34,901 bases of DNA. Origin: Bacillota bacterium (lineage in GTDB: Bacteria > Bacillota > Desulfitobacteriia > Desulfitobacteriales > JAJXUE01). Position 1 is the first letter of the stretch, and the number at the start of each line of letters is the position of its first letter. The position numbers were made by a program, and so were the translations under genes. This document shows positions 18,754-28,940 of this stretch, piece after piece. The stretch covers positions 1 to 34,901 of the forward strand of contig JAJZPO010000026.1 of the NCBI GenBank assembly GCA_021811155.1, read 5' to 3'. The notes under the pieces are model-generated. The model had not been told where the DNA came from and did not search any database. It saw only the letters and a list, made by a program, of their open reading frames with translations.

Positions 18754-21700
18754 CTAGAAGAGCGATATCTGATTCGTTTCCGGCAGATCCTTCAGACAGC
18801 CGTGGTTCTCGAGGATCTCGATGACCGTTTTGCTGAGTCTGGCATTGAGCCGCAGGTCTTCCACTGAACTGAAGGAAGATACCTCCCGGGCAGCCACTAT
18901 GGCATTTGCTGCTGCCTGGCCCAGACCCTGCAGGGCCGCAAAAGGCGGCCGCAGGCCCTTTGATGTCAGCTGAAACCGGGTGGCATCGGAGCTGAGCAGG
19001 TTGACGCGTTCCATTCCTATACCCCTGCAGTACATCTCCACCGCCAGTTCCAGAATGGTGACAAGATTTTTTTCCTTGGCTGAAGCATCATTGCCCTTGC
19101 GTTCAATCTCTTCGATTTTGCGTTTGCAGGCATGGAGCCCTTGACAAATCAAATCAGCATCAAATTCATCAGCTCTGACCGTAAAAAAAGTGGCGTAAAA
19201 AGCTGCCGGGTAATAGACCTTAAACCAGGCAATGCGGAAAGCCATTGTGACATAAGCTACGGCATGGGCCTTGGGGAACATGTACTTAATCTTCAGGCAG
19301 GAATCAATATACCACTCGGGTACCCCTTTTGATTTCATCTCCTCGATGTCATCTTCTTTGAGGCCCTTGCCCTTGCGCACACCTTCCATGATCTTAAAAG
19401 CCCTGCCCGGCTCCAGTCCCTTGTAAATCAAGTAAACCATGATGTCATCACGGCAGGCAATAATCTTGGAAATTCCGGCAGTCCCGCTGCGCACCAGTTC
19501 TTGGGCGTTGCCCAACCACACATCGGTGCCGTGGGACAAGCCGGAGATCCGCACCAGGTCCGAAAAAGTCCTGGGTTTGGTGTCTTCCAGCATTTGGCGC
19601 ACGAATTTCGTGCCAAACTCCGGAATGCCGTAGGTCCCGGTCTTGGAATCAATTTCCTCAGGGCTAACCCTCAGGGCCTCAGGGGAAGAAAACAGGGACA
19701 TTGTCTTTTGGTCATCCAGAGGAATTTTCTTGGCGTCAACCCCTGTAAGGTCTTCCAGCATCTTAATAACTGTCGGGTCGTCGTGCCCCAGAATATCCAG
19801 CTTCACCAGACGGCCCGAGATGGAGTGGTAATCGAAGTGAGTGGTTATTGTTTCGGATTTGGCGTCATCCGCGGGGCGCTGCAGCGGTGTAAAATCGTGC
19901 ACATCACACTCTTTCGGGATGACCATCAAACCGCCGGGGTGCTGTCCGGTGGTGCGCTTGACCCCTGTGCAGCCTGTCACCAGCCTGTTCATATGGGCTG
20001 TGCGGACCCTGACTCCCCGTTCATCCAGATAATTTTTCACAAAGCCAAAGGCTGTCTTATCGGCTATGGTGGCAATCGTACCGGCGCGGAAGACGTTCTC
20101 CTTGCCAAACAGTTCTTCCGTATATTTGTGGGCGCGCGGCTGGTAATCGCCTGAGAAGTTCAGGTCAATATCAGGAACCTTGTCCCCCTTAAAACCAAGG
20201 AAAGTCTCAAACGGAATATCATGTCCGTCCTTGTCCAGTCTCGAGCCGCAAACCGGACAGTTCTTATCCGGCAGGTCGGCTCCGGAACCGTAGGACCCGT
20301 CGTCAATGAATTCACTGTGCCGGCAGTTGCCGCAGCGGTAATGGGGTGACAGAGGGTTGACCTCCGTAATTCCGGTGAAGGTCGCCACCAGGGATGAACC
20401 GACGGAACCCCGCGAACCTACCAGATAACCGTCTTCGTTTGATTTTTTCACGAGCAGATGCGCAATCAGGTAGAGTACAGAAAATCCATTATTGATGATG
20501 GAATTGAGCTCCTTGTCAATCCGCTTTTGCACTGCTTCCGGCAGGGGGTCTCCGTACAGTTCCCTCGCCCTGGACCAGCTCATGCTTTGAATTTGGTCTT
20601 CGGCCCCTGGGATGACCGGAGAAAAGAGGTCATCAGGAAAAGGCTTCATCTGTTCCACTTGTTCTGCAATGGCCCTTGTGTTAGAGACTACTACCTCCAT
20701 GGCTTTCTTCTCGCCTAAATAGCTGAACTCCGCCAGCATTTCAGCGGTAGTTTTAAAATAAAGCGGAGCTTGGTTGTCAGCATCTTCAAAGCCCTTGCCC
20801 GCCATTAAGATGCGCCGGTAGATCTCGTCCTCAGGGTCCAGAAAATGCACATCTCCGGTGGCCACAACCGGTATGCCAAGTTCATCAGCGAGGCTAACGA
20901 CTGTCCTGTTGATATCCCTTAAGCCTTCGATTGACTCAAATTTGCCGTTGGTCAGCAGAAACTGGTTGTTGCCTGTGGGCTGTATTTCGAGGTAGTCATA
21001 AAAGCTGGCGATTCCCAACAACTCCTCACGCCCTGCTCCGTCAAGGTAAGCCCTGATCAATTCTCCGGCTTCGCAGGCCGAACCTATAATCAGACCCTCC
21101 CGCAACGACTGGATGAGACTTTTTGGCATCCGGGGCGTGCGGTGGTAATAGGTCAGGTGAGATTGGGTAATCAGTTGGTAGAGGTTGTATAAGCCCTTGG
21201 GGTTTTTAGCCAGCAGGATGCAGTGTCTGGACTTTCTCTGTTCCAGCGGCACATCAAAAGCCGGATCATCATCCACCAGATAGCACTCCACCCCATAAAT
21301 CAGCTTGATTCCTGCTTTTTGGGCGCTCTCTATGGCTTCGGGAAAAGCCTGTACCACTCCGTGGTCTGTAATGGCGAGAGCCGGATGGCCCCACATGGCC
21401 GCGCGTTTGATCAGGGCAGAAACGCTGCTGACGCCGTCCATGGAGGACATTTTCGTATGGAGGTGGAGTTCTACCCGCTTTTCCTCGGCTTCATCCAGGC
21501 GTACAACCGGTGTCACCTGCATAATGTCCCTGGCCATCAGTGTTAATTCCTGGGAAAATTTGTCATGTTGGACAGGACCTCTGACCTTGACCCAGATTCT
21601 GTCGCGAAGAGCGCCGGATTCACTCAGAGTCCCGCCTTCTTCCTCAAAAATCTTGACCGAAATCGAGTCTGTGTTGTCAGAGATGTTGAAAGTCAGCAGG

Positions 21701-22413
21701 GTTCTGCCGCTTTTCAGGTTGCGGCTTTCCAAGCCAAAAATCTCGCCCTGGACAATTAACAGTTTTTCCTCGTCCTGCACTTCCCGCAAAGGCACTGGCT
21801 CTCCCTTGAACGCCCGGCCGAAGATCGCCTCGTCTTTTGTCTTAGGCTTGGAGACGGGTTTATCTTCCTCCTGGCGGATTTGTGCCAGGAGCTGCTGTTC
21901 AACTTCCATGGCTTGGGAGATTATTTCCTCCGGCTTGGCAGCGCTTGGGTCAAGCTCCAGCCTGACCTCTGCCTCCAGTCCGAAGCTGTGACGCAGGTGC
22001 CTTTTGATCAGGGTTCCGCAGCCCTTGGCTTGCAAGTGGTGCAGGCTAACCTCATTGGCAACGCGGACATGCAGGGCCGTTCCCTGCACCTGGCACGCGG
22101 CGCCGGCCAGGGCAGGCAGGCTCCTGGCCAATTCCGCTATAACCTTGTCCCAGTGTTGATCAAACAGGGTTTCCAGGCTGGCTCCCCAGCCTTCATAACG
22201 GGGCACAATATCCACACTCTTGATGCCCTGAACCAGGGAACACAGATTGGCGGCCAGTTTGTCCAGTTCACCGGGGTGGACGATTTCCGCCAAAGCGAGA
22301 TAAACAACCCACTTTCCCTGGCTCTTAATCAGTTCCACCCTTTGCACACTGCCCTGGCGCAGGACCTTGGCGACTCCCGGGTTAAAACTTTCCCACTCTA
22401 TGGCATTAATCAT
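18754..22413 (-). CDS. polC: DNA polymerase III PolC-type, apparently without the inserted DnaQ-type exonuclease domain
   Basis: PHP motifs (VELHLHTKMSSMDG, ITDHG, YGVECYLVDDD, ATGDVHFLDPED), GSRGSVGSSLVATFTGITEVNPL, PDIDLNFSGDYQPRAH, zinc-finger-like CGNC...CPVCG. Start assigned at MINAIEWESFNPG; ORF track extends to 22512. Confidence 0.95.
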   Translation of the reverse strand: MINAIEWESFNPGVAKVLRQGSVQRVELIKSQGKWVVYLALAEIVHPGELDKLAANLCSLVQGIKSVDIVPRYEGWGASLETLFDQHWDKVIAELARSLPALAGAACQVQGTALHVRVANEVSLHHLQAKGCGTLIKRHLRHSFGLEAEVRLELDPSAAKPEEIISQAMEVEQQLLAQIRQEEDKPVSKPKTKDEAIFGRAFKGEPVPLREVQDEEKLLIVQGEIFGLESRNLKSGRTLLTFNISDNTDSISVKIFEEEGGTLSESGALRDRIWVKVRGPVQHDKFSQELTLMARDIMQVTPVVRLDEAEEKRVELHLHTKMSSMDGVSSVSALIKRAAMWGHPALAITDHGVVQAFPEAIESAQKAGIKLIYGVECYLVDDDPAFDVPLEQRKSRHCILLAKNPKGLYNLYQLITQSHLTYYHRTPRMPKSLIQSLREGLIIGSACEAGELIRAYLDGAGREELLGIASFYDYLEIQPTGNNQFLLTNGKFESIEGLRDINRTVVSLADELGIPVVATGDVHFLDPEDEIYRRILMAGKGFEDADNQAPLYFKTTAEMLAEFSYLGEKKAMEVVVSNTRAIAEQVEQMKPFPDDLFSPVIPGAEDQIQSMSWSRARELYGDPLPEAVQKRIDKELNSIINNGFSVLYLIAHLLVKKSNEDGYLVGSRGSVGSSLVATFTGITEVNPLSPHYRCGNCRHSEFIDDGSYGSGADLPDKNCPVCGSRLDKDGHDIPFETFLGFKGDKVPDIDLNFSGDYQPRAHKYTEELFGKENVFRAGTIATIADKTAFGFVKNYLDERGVRVRTAHMNRLVTGCTGVKRTTGQHPGGLMVIPKECDVHDFTPLQRPADDAKSETITTHFDYHSISGRLVKLDILGHDDPTVIKMLEDLTGVDAKKIPLDDQKTMSLFSSPEALRVSPEEIDSKTGTYGIPEFGTKFVRQMLEDTKPRTFSDLVRISGLSHGTDVWLGNAQELVRSGTAGISKIIACRDDIMVYLIYKGLEPGRAFKIMEGVRKGKGLKEDDIEEMKSKGVPEWYIDSCLKIKYMFPKAHAVAYVTMAFRIAWFKVYYPAAFYATFFTVRADEFDADLICQGLHACKRKIEEIERKGNDASAKEKNLVTILELAVEMYCRGIGMERVNLLSSDATRFQLTSKGLRPPFAALQGLGQAAANAIVAAREVSSFSSVEDLRLNARLSKTVIEILENHGCLKDLPETNQISLF

Positions 22414-22603
22414 GGCAAGGCTGGCGCCTTTGTTCACATTGATCCCCCCCAATAACGCTGCACCCGAGACAGACCAAAACGTGCGTGCGGAATCCGGCAG
22501 ATTTCTTGACAACCTGCCGTTCCAGACCGATCAGCCCTCCCAGTACCCCTGCCAGCAACAGCCTGATGAAAATGTCGAGAGTGCTTAAGACTTGAATTGT
22601 CAA
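22406..22603 (-). pseudogene. Truncated MgtC/SapB family N-terminus
   Basis: LTIQVLSTLDIFIRLLLAGVLGGLIGLERQVVKKSAGFRTHVLVCLGCSVI matches the MgtC N-terminal pattern (RLLLA..LG.LIGLER......AG.RTH.LV.LG), then ends in unrelated sequence overlapping the polC start. Confidence 0.75.
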
Positions 22604-22689
22604 ACCCTGTCCCCTCCCGCGCCGCACCGGGCAGCATCGATTTAGGGTAGAAGTGGGAGTATCACGGTTGGATGAACCCCGCGCCGGCG

Positions 22690-24402
22690 TTAAATTGACA
22701 GGTCGATGATACGCTGGAGGTATGCTGCAGCCTCACCCGCAGGAATCAGCTCCACCTCGCCGCTGTGCCGGGATTTAATCTCCACTTTCCCCTCCTGCAG
22801 GGTTTTGGCTCCAACTGTTACCCGCAGCGGATAGCCAATCAGGTCGGCGTCTTTGAACTTTACGCCAGGGCGCTCGTCCCTGTCGTCAATCACCGCTTCC
22901 ACACCCAATGCCTGCAACTCCTGATAAAGCTTTTCTGCCGCTTCCGCGACCGCCTGGTCTTTCACACTGACCGGAACAACGATTACCTGAAAGGGTGCAA
23001 TGGGCATGGGCCATTTTATGCCGTCTGCATCATGGTTTTGCTCGATTGCAGCCGCCATGGTCCGGGTTACGCCAATTCCGTAACAACCCATAACCATCAA
23101 CTTCTCTTTGCCGTTTTCATCCAGATACTTTGCGTCCATTGCCTTGCTGTACTTGGTTCCCAGGTTGAAAACCTGGCCCACCTCGATACCTCGGGCTGCC
23201 AGCAGCGGTTGACCGCACTTGGGACACGGCTCGCCTGCTTCAACGGTGCGCAAGTCCGCCACCCTGTCGATTGTGAAATCCCGGCCTGGATTTACTCCGG
23301 TAAGGTGGTGCCCTGTCTTATTGGCTCCGGTTATGGCGTTAACCATCAAAGGAACCTCCGCATCGGCGAGGATTTCAACGGTTACCCCGACCGGTCCCAC
23401 ATACCCCGTCTCACAGCCGCAAAGAGCCTCGACAACTTCAGACGATGCCAATTCCAGCTTTAACGGTCCGCCCAGGAAGTTGCCCAGTTTAATCTCATTT
23501 ACTTCCCGGTCCCCTCTGACCAATACCATTACCACACGTTCATCAGCTTGGTAAACCAGGGTCTTGATCAGCTGCTCCGCACTCGTCTTGAGAAACCTGA
23601 TCAGGCTTTCGATGGTCTTGCTGCCTGGAGTAGAGACCAAGGCAGTTTCGCTCGGACGTTCAGTTGCCGCTGCAGGTTTTGGGCTGCATTCGGCTCTTTC
23701 TACGTTGGCAGCGTAATCGCACTCGGAACAGTAAACAACCGCCGCCTCACCTGACTCTGCCAGGACCATAAATTCGTGTGTTCCACCGCTCCCGCCTATG
23801 GCGCCCGCATCGGCCAATACGGGACGGAAAGTAAGCCCACACCTTGTAAACACGCGCGTATAGGCATCGTACATTTTGCGGTAGCTTTCCTGAGCTCCCG
23901 CTTCGTCCCGGTCAAACGAGTAGAGGTCCTTCATAATGAATTCCCGCCCGCGCATCAGGCCGAACCTGGGACGCCGTTCATCCCTGTATTTATTTTGGAT
24001 CTGGTACAGGAGGAGAGGAAGCTGTTTGTACGACCTGATTTCTCCCCGCACCAAGTCAGTGGTGATTTCTTCGTGGGTGGGTCCTAAGCAGAATTCCCGC
24101 TGGTGCCTGTCTCTAAGGCGGAACATTTCATCGCCGTAGACATCCCACCTGCCCGTTTCCTTCCACAGCTCAGCCGGCTGGACTATGGGAAGCAAAACTT
24201 CCTGCCCCCCCTTGGCGTCCATTTCCTCCCTAACAATGCGGGAAATTTTCTGAATCACCCGCGTGGCAAGAGGCAGGTAGGTATAAATTCCGGCAGCCGC
24301 TTTGCGGATAAACCCGGCCCGGACCATCAGCTGGTGGCTTACGACTTCAGCTTCGGCAGGAGTTTCTCTTAAGGTCGGAATCAAGAGTTGACTGACTCGC
24401 AT
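22690..24402 (-). CDS. proS: Prolyl-tRNA synthetase
   Basis: [45 protein letters not shown]; class II motifs FCLGPTHEE and [16 protein letters not shown] track extends to 24516, but the conserved start is at 24402. Confidence 0.97.
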   Translation of the reverse strand: MRVSQLLIPTLRETPAEAEVVSHQLMVRAGFIRKAAAGIYTYLPLATRVIQKISRIVREEMDAKGGQEVLLPIVQPAELWKETGRWDVYGDEMFRLRDRHQREFCLGPTHEEITTDLVRGEIRSYKQLPLLLYQIQNKYRDERRPRFGLMRGREFIMKDLYSFDRDEAGAQESYRKMYDAYTRVFTRCGLTFRPVLADAGAIGGSGGTHEFMVLAESGEAAVVYCSECDYAANVERAECSPKPAAATERPSETALVSTPGSKTIESLIRFLKTSAEQLIKTLVYQADERVVMVLVRGDREVNEIKLGNFLGGPLKLELASSEVVEALCGCETGYVGPVGVTVEILADAEVPLMVNAITGANKTGHHLTGVNPGRDFTIDRVADLRTVEAGEPCPKCGQPLLAARGIEVGQVFNLGTKYSKAMDAKYLDENGKEKLMVMGCYGIGVTRTMAAAIEQNHDADGIKWPMPIAPFQVIVVPVSVKDQAVAEAAEKLYQELQALGVEAVIDDRDERPGVKFKDADLIGYPLRVTVGAKTLQEGKVEIKSRHSGEVELIPAGEAAAYLQRIIDLSI

Positions 24403-24439
24403 TAAATGATTTCCCCTTTGCTTTATTTGTTGCCGTTTC

Positions 24440-25510
24440 TCACGGTTCCCGCTCCAATTGATCGATATACTTAAACAGCGTTTCCAGCAATTGGCCTTCC
24501 GGGACCTTGGCCACAACTTCTCCTTTGCGGAAGACCAGACCTACTCCGTTGCCGCCGGCAATACCGATATCTGCTTCCCTGGCTTCCCCCGGCCCATTCA
24601 CGACACAGCCCATAACCGCAACCTTTAAAGGCTTGTCCACAGACTGCAGTCTTTCTTCCACTTTTTCCGCCAAGGGAGCCAGGTTAATCTGGCAGCGGCC
24701 GCAGGTAGGACAGGAAACTATTTCCGCCCCCCTCTGCCGCAATCCGAGGGACTTAAGTATTTCATAGGCCACGCCGATTTCCGGTGCCGGGTCGCCCGTA
24801 AGGGATACTCTGACAGTGTCCCCTATGCCCTCCGCCAGGAGGGTGCCTATGCCCACTGCCGACTTGATAGTTCCGGAGCGCACAGTTCCCGCTTCGGTTA
24901 CTCCCAGGTGCAGGGGATATTCAACCTCTCCTGCAAGCAGCCTGTAAGCTTCAATCATGAGCGGCACATGCGATGCCTTGAGTGAGACCTTTATCAGCCG
25001 GAAATCCAGGTCTTCCAGTAATCTGATGTGCCCCAGGGCGCTCTCCGCCATTCCCCTCGCGCTGGGGCCCTGGTACTTGGCCAGGAGCTCTTTTTCCAGC
25101 GATCCCGCGTTAACACCGATACGGATTGGAATTTGGCGTTCTTTGGCCGCCTTCACGACCTCCTTGACCTTCCATGCCTCACCGATGTTGCCCGGGTTCA
25201 GGCGCAAGCCGTCAACACCGTTTGCCAGGGCCTCCAGGGCCAGGCGGTAATCGAAGTGGATGTCAGCGATTAGCGGCAGAGGCGAGTGAGCCTTAATTTC
25301 CTTCAGCGTCCCGGCTGCCTGGGAATCCACCACAGCGAGTCTGACCACCTCGCAGCCCGCGGCTGCCAGGGCGCCAATCTGGCTGAGCGTCGCCATTACA
25401 TCCCGGGTATCGGTATTGGTCATAGATTGAACAACGACCGGCGCACCACCCCCGATTAATACCGGACCAACCCTGACCTGCAGGGACTTTCTCCGCTTAA
25501 TCTCTGCCAT
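24440..25510 (-). CDS. ispG: (E)-4-hydroxy-3-methylbut-2-enyl-diphosphate synthase
   Basis: [51 protein letters not shown]; start at MAEIKRR. Confidence 0.97.
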   Translation of the reverse strand: MAEIKRRKSLQVRVGPVLIGGGAPVVVQSMTNTDTRDVMATLSQIGALAAAGCEVVRLAVVDSQAAGTLKEIKAHSPLPLIADIHFDYRLALEALANGVDGLRLNPGNIGEAWKVKEVVKAAKERQIPIRIGVNAGSLEKELLAKYQGPSARGMAESALGHIRLLEDLDFRLIKVSLKASHVPLMIEAYRLLAGEVEYPLHLGVTEAGTVRSGTIKSAVGIGTLLAEGIGDTVRVSLTGDPAPEIGVAYEILKSLGLRQRGAEIVSCPTCGRCQINLAPLAEKVEERLQSVDKPLKVAVMGCVVNGPGEAREADIGIAGGNGVGLVFRKGEVVAKVPEGQLLETLFKYIDQLEREP

Positions 25511-25520
25511 GGCTCCTCCC

Positions 25521-26579
25521 TCAGGCCTTGCCGCCAATCAGGCGCAGGATGTCGTTATATGTTATCACAATCATCAGCAGGATGAGAAGGGCAAATCCAA
25601 CCAGGTGAATGAAGTTTTCCTTAGCCGGATCCAGAGGTTTGCCTCTAAGACCTTCTACGCCCAGAAACACCAGCCTGCTTCCGTCCAGAGCTGGAATAGG
25701 AAACAGGTTGAGCAGGCCAAGTTGAATGCTCAGCATGCCCGTCAGTTGCAGAAGGTAGGCCCATCCCTGGGAAGCGCCCTGGCCAATAGCGTTGACGATT
25801 GCCACCGGCCCTCCCACCTCGGCAGGCATTTTACCTGTTATCATTTCAAACAAACTGATTATGATAAATTTTGTGAAACGATAGGTGCATTGCACGCCAA
25901 AGACTGCCGCTTCAAGCGTCCCCTTTTTTTCGTAAACCGTAGACGCCAGGACCCCAATAATGGCTACTTTGTTTTGCGGGTCATACTGCGGAGTCACTTT
26001 GATCTGCTTGATCTGGCCCTCGCGCTCCACGCTCAGGGTCAGCTCTTTTCCGCCGCTCTGGTAAATTACCCGGGTCAGGTCTTCCCATTTTGGCGTCTTA
26101 ATCCCGTTAATCTCAATGATTTTGTCATTTGGCCTAAGACCTGCGGCTGAGGCCGGCTTATCCTTCATGACATCACCGATAACATTGGAATCAGACTGCA
26201 CCGGCACCCCGATAAAGGTGAACACCGCCACAAATAAGACCATGGCCAGGATGAAGTTCATGAACGGTCCGGCAAAAATAATGCCCATGCGCTGCAGCAC
26301 GCTCTTGTTCATGAAACTCCCGGGATCGCTGGGCGGAGCTATGCCCTCTTCTCCCTCATCCATGCCGGCCATCCGGACGAAACCGCCCAGGGGCAGCAGC
26401 CGCAAAGCATACAAGGTTCCTTTTCTGGTCCAGCCCACAACTTTTGGTCCCATACCCATGCTGAATTCCAAAATCCGCACCCCGAATAATCTGGCTACGG
26501 TATAGTGTCCCAACTCATGGCCCATAATCAGCAGGCCGAACACAAATATGGAAGCAAGAGCTGTTAGCAATGAGAACAC
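25521..26579 (-). CDS. rseP: Site-2 protease family RIP metalloprotease RseP
   Basis: HELGHYTVARLFGV (HExxH), PDZ domain, NLFPIPALDG motif. Confidence 0.96.
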   Translation of the reverse strand: MFSLLTALASIFVFGLLIMGHELGHYTVARLFGVRILEFSMGMGPKVVGWTRKGTLYALRLLPLGGFVRMAGMDEGEEGIAPPSDPGSFMNKSVLQRMGIIFAGPFMNFILAMVLFVAVFTFIGVPVQSDSNVIGDVMKDKPASAAGLRPNDKIIEINGIKTPKWEDLTRVIYQSGGKELTLSVEREGQIKQIKVTPQYDPQNKVAIIGVLASTVYEKKGTLEAAVFGVQCTYRFTKFIIISLFEMITGKMPAEVGGPVAIVNAIGQGASQGWAYLLQLTGMLSIQLGLLNLFPIPALDGSRLVFLGVEGLRGKPLDPAKENFIHLVGFALLILLMIVITYNDILRLIGGKA

Positions 26580-26653
26580 GTCCTTTCGGTTCGATTCAGG
26601 TATTTACAGCCGCCAGGCGGCCCACCCTAAGGTGAAAACTTCGACCCAAGGTG

Positions 26654-27814
26654 CTATGCTTTTCTGGCATGTCCCAGTCGCAGGGTTTCTTCCCTGGCCC
26701 AGACGTCGGCGGCAAGGATTTGCTCCAGGTTTGGGGCGTCCACCACGGTGTGACGGGACATGACCTGATCCACCAACCGGGTAATTTCCGGAAAACTCAC
26801 CTTTTCCTGCAGAAAGAGGTTCACAGCTGCTTCATTGGCGGCATTCATGACTGCCGGCAGGGTTCCTCCCCGTCGTCCGGCAGCAAAAGCCAAAGCCAGG
26901 GCCGGAAAAGTTTCCAGGTCCGGCTCTTCAAAACTCAGGGTCTTTCCCGCCAAGTCGAGTTTAGGGAAAGTGTTCCCAGCCCGGTCCGGATAGGACAGCG
27001 CATACTGGATCGGAATCCGCATGTCTGGGCGTCCCAGGTGGGCCAGGACAGAACCGTCCTTGTACTCAACCATGGAATGGATGATACTTTGCGGGTGTAC
27101 CAAGACAGAAATCTGCTCCCAGTCCACCCCGAACAACCAGTGAGCTTCGATTACCTCCAAGCCCTTATTCATCATGGTGGCCGAGTCAATCGTAATCTTG
27201 TCCCCCATGGCCCAGTTGGGATGCTGCAGCGCTTCAGTTTTAGTTACCTTTTGCAGTTCATTATTGCTGCGGCCGCGGAACGGCCCACCGGAAGCGGTGA
27301 TGATTAGTCGCGAAACCGCCCGGTTTTCCCTCTCCAGGCACTGGAAAATAGCCGAGTGTTCACTGTCAACCGGCAGAATCGATACCCCGTGCTTTTTCGC
27401 CTCCGCTGTAACCAGTGCGCCGGCGGAAACCAGAGTCTCCTTGTTGGCCAGCGCAATATTCTTGCCGGCGCGGATGGCGTTAAGAGTGGGCACCAGCCCG
27501 GTACACCCGGAGACCGCAGTCACTACCGTCTCTGCCTGCCTGTTGGTGGCTGCAGCAGAGATGCCGTTCAAACCGGTTACAACGTCGATATTGAGTCCGG
27601 CCAGGTTCCGCGCCAGTTCACTTGCCTTGCTTTCGTCCATAATTGCCACGAGAACCGGGCTATAGCGGCGCGCCTGCTCCGTCAGCAGGTCCACATTGGA
27701 CCCTGCAGCCAGAGCCACCACCTGGAACTGTTCAGGGAATTCATCCACCACTTCAAGGGTCTGTCTGCCGATAGACCCGGTCGACCCAAGGATTGCTATC
27801 TTCTTACGCATCAT
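26654..27814 (-). CDS. dxr: 1-deoxy-D-xylulose-5-phosphate reductoisomerase
   Basis: ILGSTGSIGRQTLEVV, ALANKETLVSAG, PVDSEHSAIFQ, TASGGPFR. Confidence 0.98.
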   Translation of the reverse strand: MMRKKIAILGSTGSIGRQTLEVVDEFPEQFQVVALAAGSNVDLLTEQARRYSPVLVAIMDESKASELARNLAGLNIDVVTGLNGISAAATNRQAETVVTAVSGCTGLVPTLNAIRAGKNIALANKETLVSAGALVTAEAKKHGVSILPVDSEHSAIFQCLERENRAVSRLIITASGGPFRGRSNNELQKVTKTEALQHPNWAMGDKITIDSATMMNKGLEVIEAHWLFGVDWEQISVLVHPQSIIHSMVEYKDGSVLAHLGRPDMRIPIQYALSYPDRAGNTFPKLDLAGKTLSFEEPDLETFPALALAFAAGRRGGTLPAVMNAANEAAVNLFLQEKVSFPEITRLVDQVMSRHTVVDAPNLEQILAADVWAREETLRLGHARKA

Positions 27815-27820
27815 AAACTC

Positions 27821-28930
27821 CTATTCCCGCGGACCCTTAAACACCCCGGCCCTCGCCAGGGCATGATAAATAATCACCAGCGCCGGTCCAAGAATTAAAC
27901 CCCATCCACCTAACAGCCTGGCGCCTACGTACATGGATATCAGGGTAGGCAGGGGATCGAGTCCGATATTTTTCGACAGCAGTTTCGGTTCCAACACCTG
28001 GCGTACTGCCACAATTATCCCCCAGACTACTGCCAGTTTGATGCCAAACCCAACCTGTCCGATGATCAGATTCCAGAATATCCAGGGCAAAAACAAAAGT
28101 CCGGTACCGACCACCGGCATGAGGTCCAGTAAACCTGTCAGAACCCCTATGGTAAAAGCGTAATCCAGGCCCAGCAGAAACAAGCCGACTGTGGTCAGGA
28201 CCATAGTGATGCCTATCAGAGTAAGTTCTGCTTTCAGAAACCCCGCTACGGCCGCACCCAAGTCGGTTGAGACTGTGCGGACACCGCCTTTCCATCTCCG
28301 GGGAAAAATTGAATGCAGAAACACTTTTACCCGGGGAAAATCGGCGCTGATAAAATAAGTGCCAATTATAGCAATCAGGAAAACCGCCAGGGTGCCCGGC
28401 AGCGCTGCCAAAACTTTTAGCAAAAACACACTGGTGGCCGAGGCCCAGGTCTTCAAATGGGCAAACATATCCTGGGTGCTGTTGAATACAGCATCCTTCA
28501 CGCTGGGATTCAGGTTAATCAGGTACTGCACCTTTTGGATTTGGCCGGAAAGATAGGCAACAATCTGGTCATAGGACGGAAAAGATACAGCCAGGTTGTT
28601 CAGTTCTGTGTGCAGTCGGTTGATCACTGCAAACAGCAGCAGTCCCAAGATGCCGTATACCAGCAGTAAGGAAAGCAGGGAGGCGTAGCTGCGGCGTATT
28701 TTAGTAAAAGCGGTAATGCGCTGCACCACCGGTTCCAGCAGGAAAGCGAGCAGCAGCGCAAGAATGAAAGGCAAAAGAGCTGCAGCCAGCTGTTTGAACA
28801 CATCCGAAAATACGGGCAAAAACGATTGGAAAAAGAAGGTAAAAACCTTGAGGCTCACCAGCACCAAGGTAATTACTGCCAGGCGGTTAAGGTTAACCGC
28901 TAAAGAATGCTTGTTACGGTTTTGCGCCAC
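27821..28930 (-). CDS. AI-2E family transporter (PerM/YtvI-like permease)
   Basis: 369 aa polytopic membrane protein; ...GLLDLMPVVGTGLLFLPWIFWNLIIGQ... typical of the UPF0118/AI-2E family. Confidence 0.88.
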   Translation of the reverse strand: MAQNRNKHSLAVNLNRLAVITLVLVSLKVFTFFFQSFLPVFSDVFKQLAAALLPFILALLLAFLLEPVVQRITAFTKIRRSYASLLSLLLVYGILGLLLFAVINRLHTELNNLAVSFPSYDQIVAYLSGQIQKVQYLINLNPSVKDAVFNSTQDMFAHLKTWASATSVFLLKVLAALPGTLAVFLIAIIGTYFISADFPRVKVFLHSIFPRRWKGGVRTVSTDLGAAVAGFLKAELTLIGITMVLTTVGLFLLGLDYAFTIGVLTGLLDLMPVVGTGLLFLPWIFWNLIIGQVGFGIKLAVVWGIIVAVRQVLEPKLLSKNIGLDPLPTLISMYVGARLLGGWGLILGPALVIIYHALARAGVFKGPRE

Positions 28931-28940
28931 GTCTCACACC

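Noticed and set aside
24403-24439. T-box or other tRNA-sensing leader upstream of proS
   Set aside because: The gap between ispG and proS is only about 37 bp, with no room for a T-box.
24403-24516. 38-aa N-terminal extension of ProS in the ORF track
   Set aside because: Overlaps the ispG 3' end; conserved ProS begins at [14 protein letters not shown] (24402).
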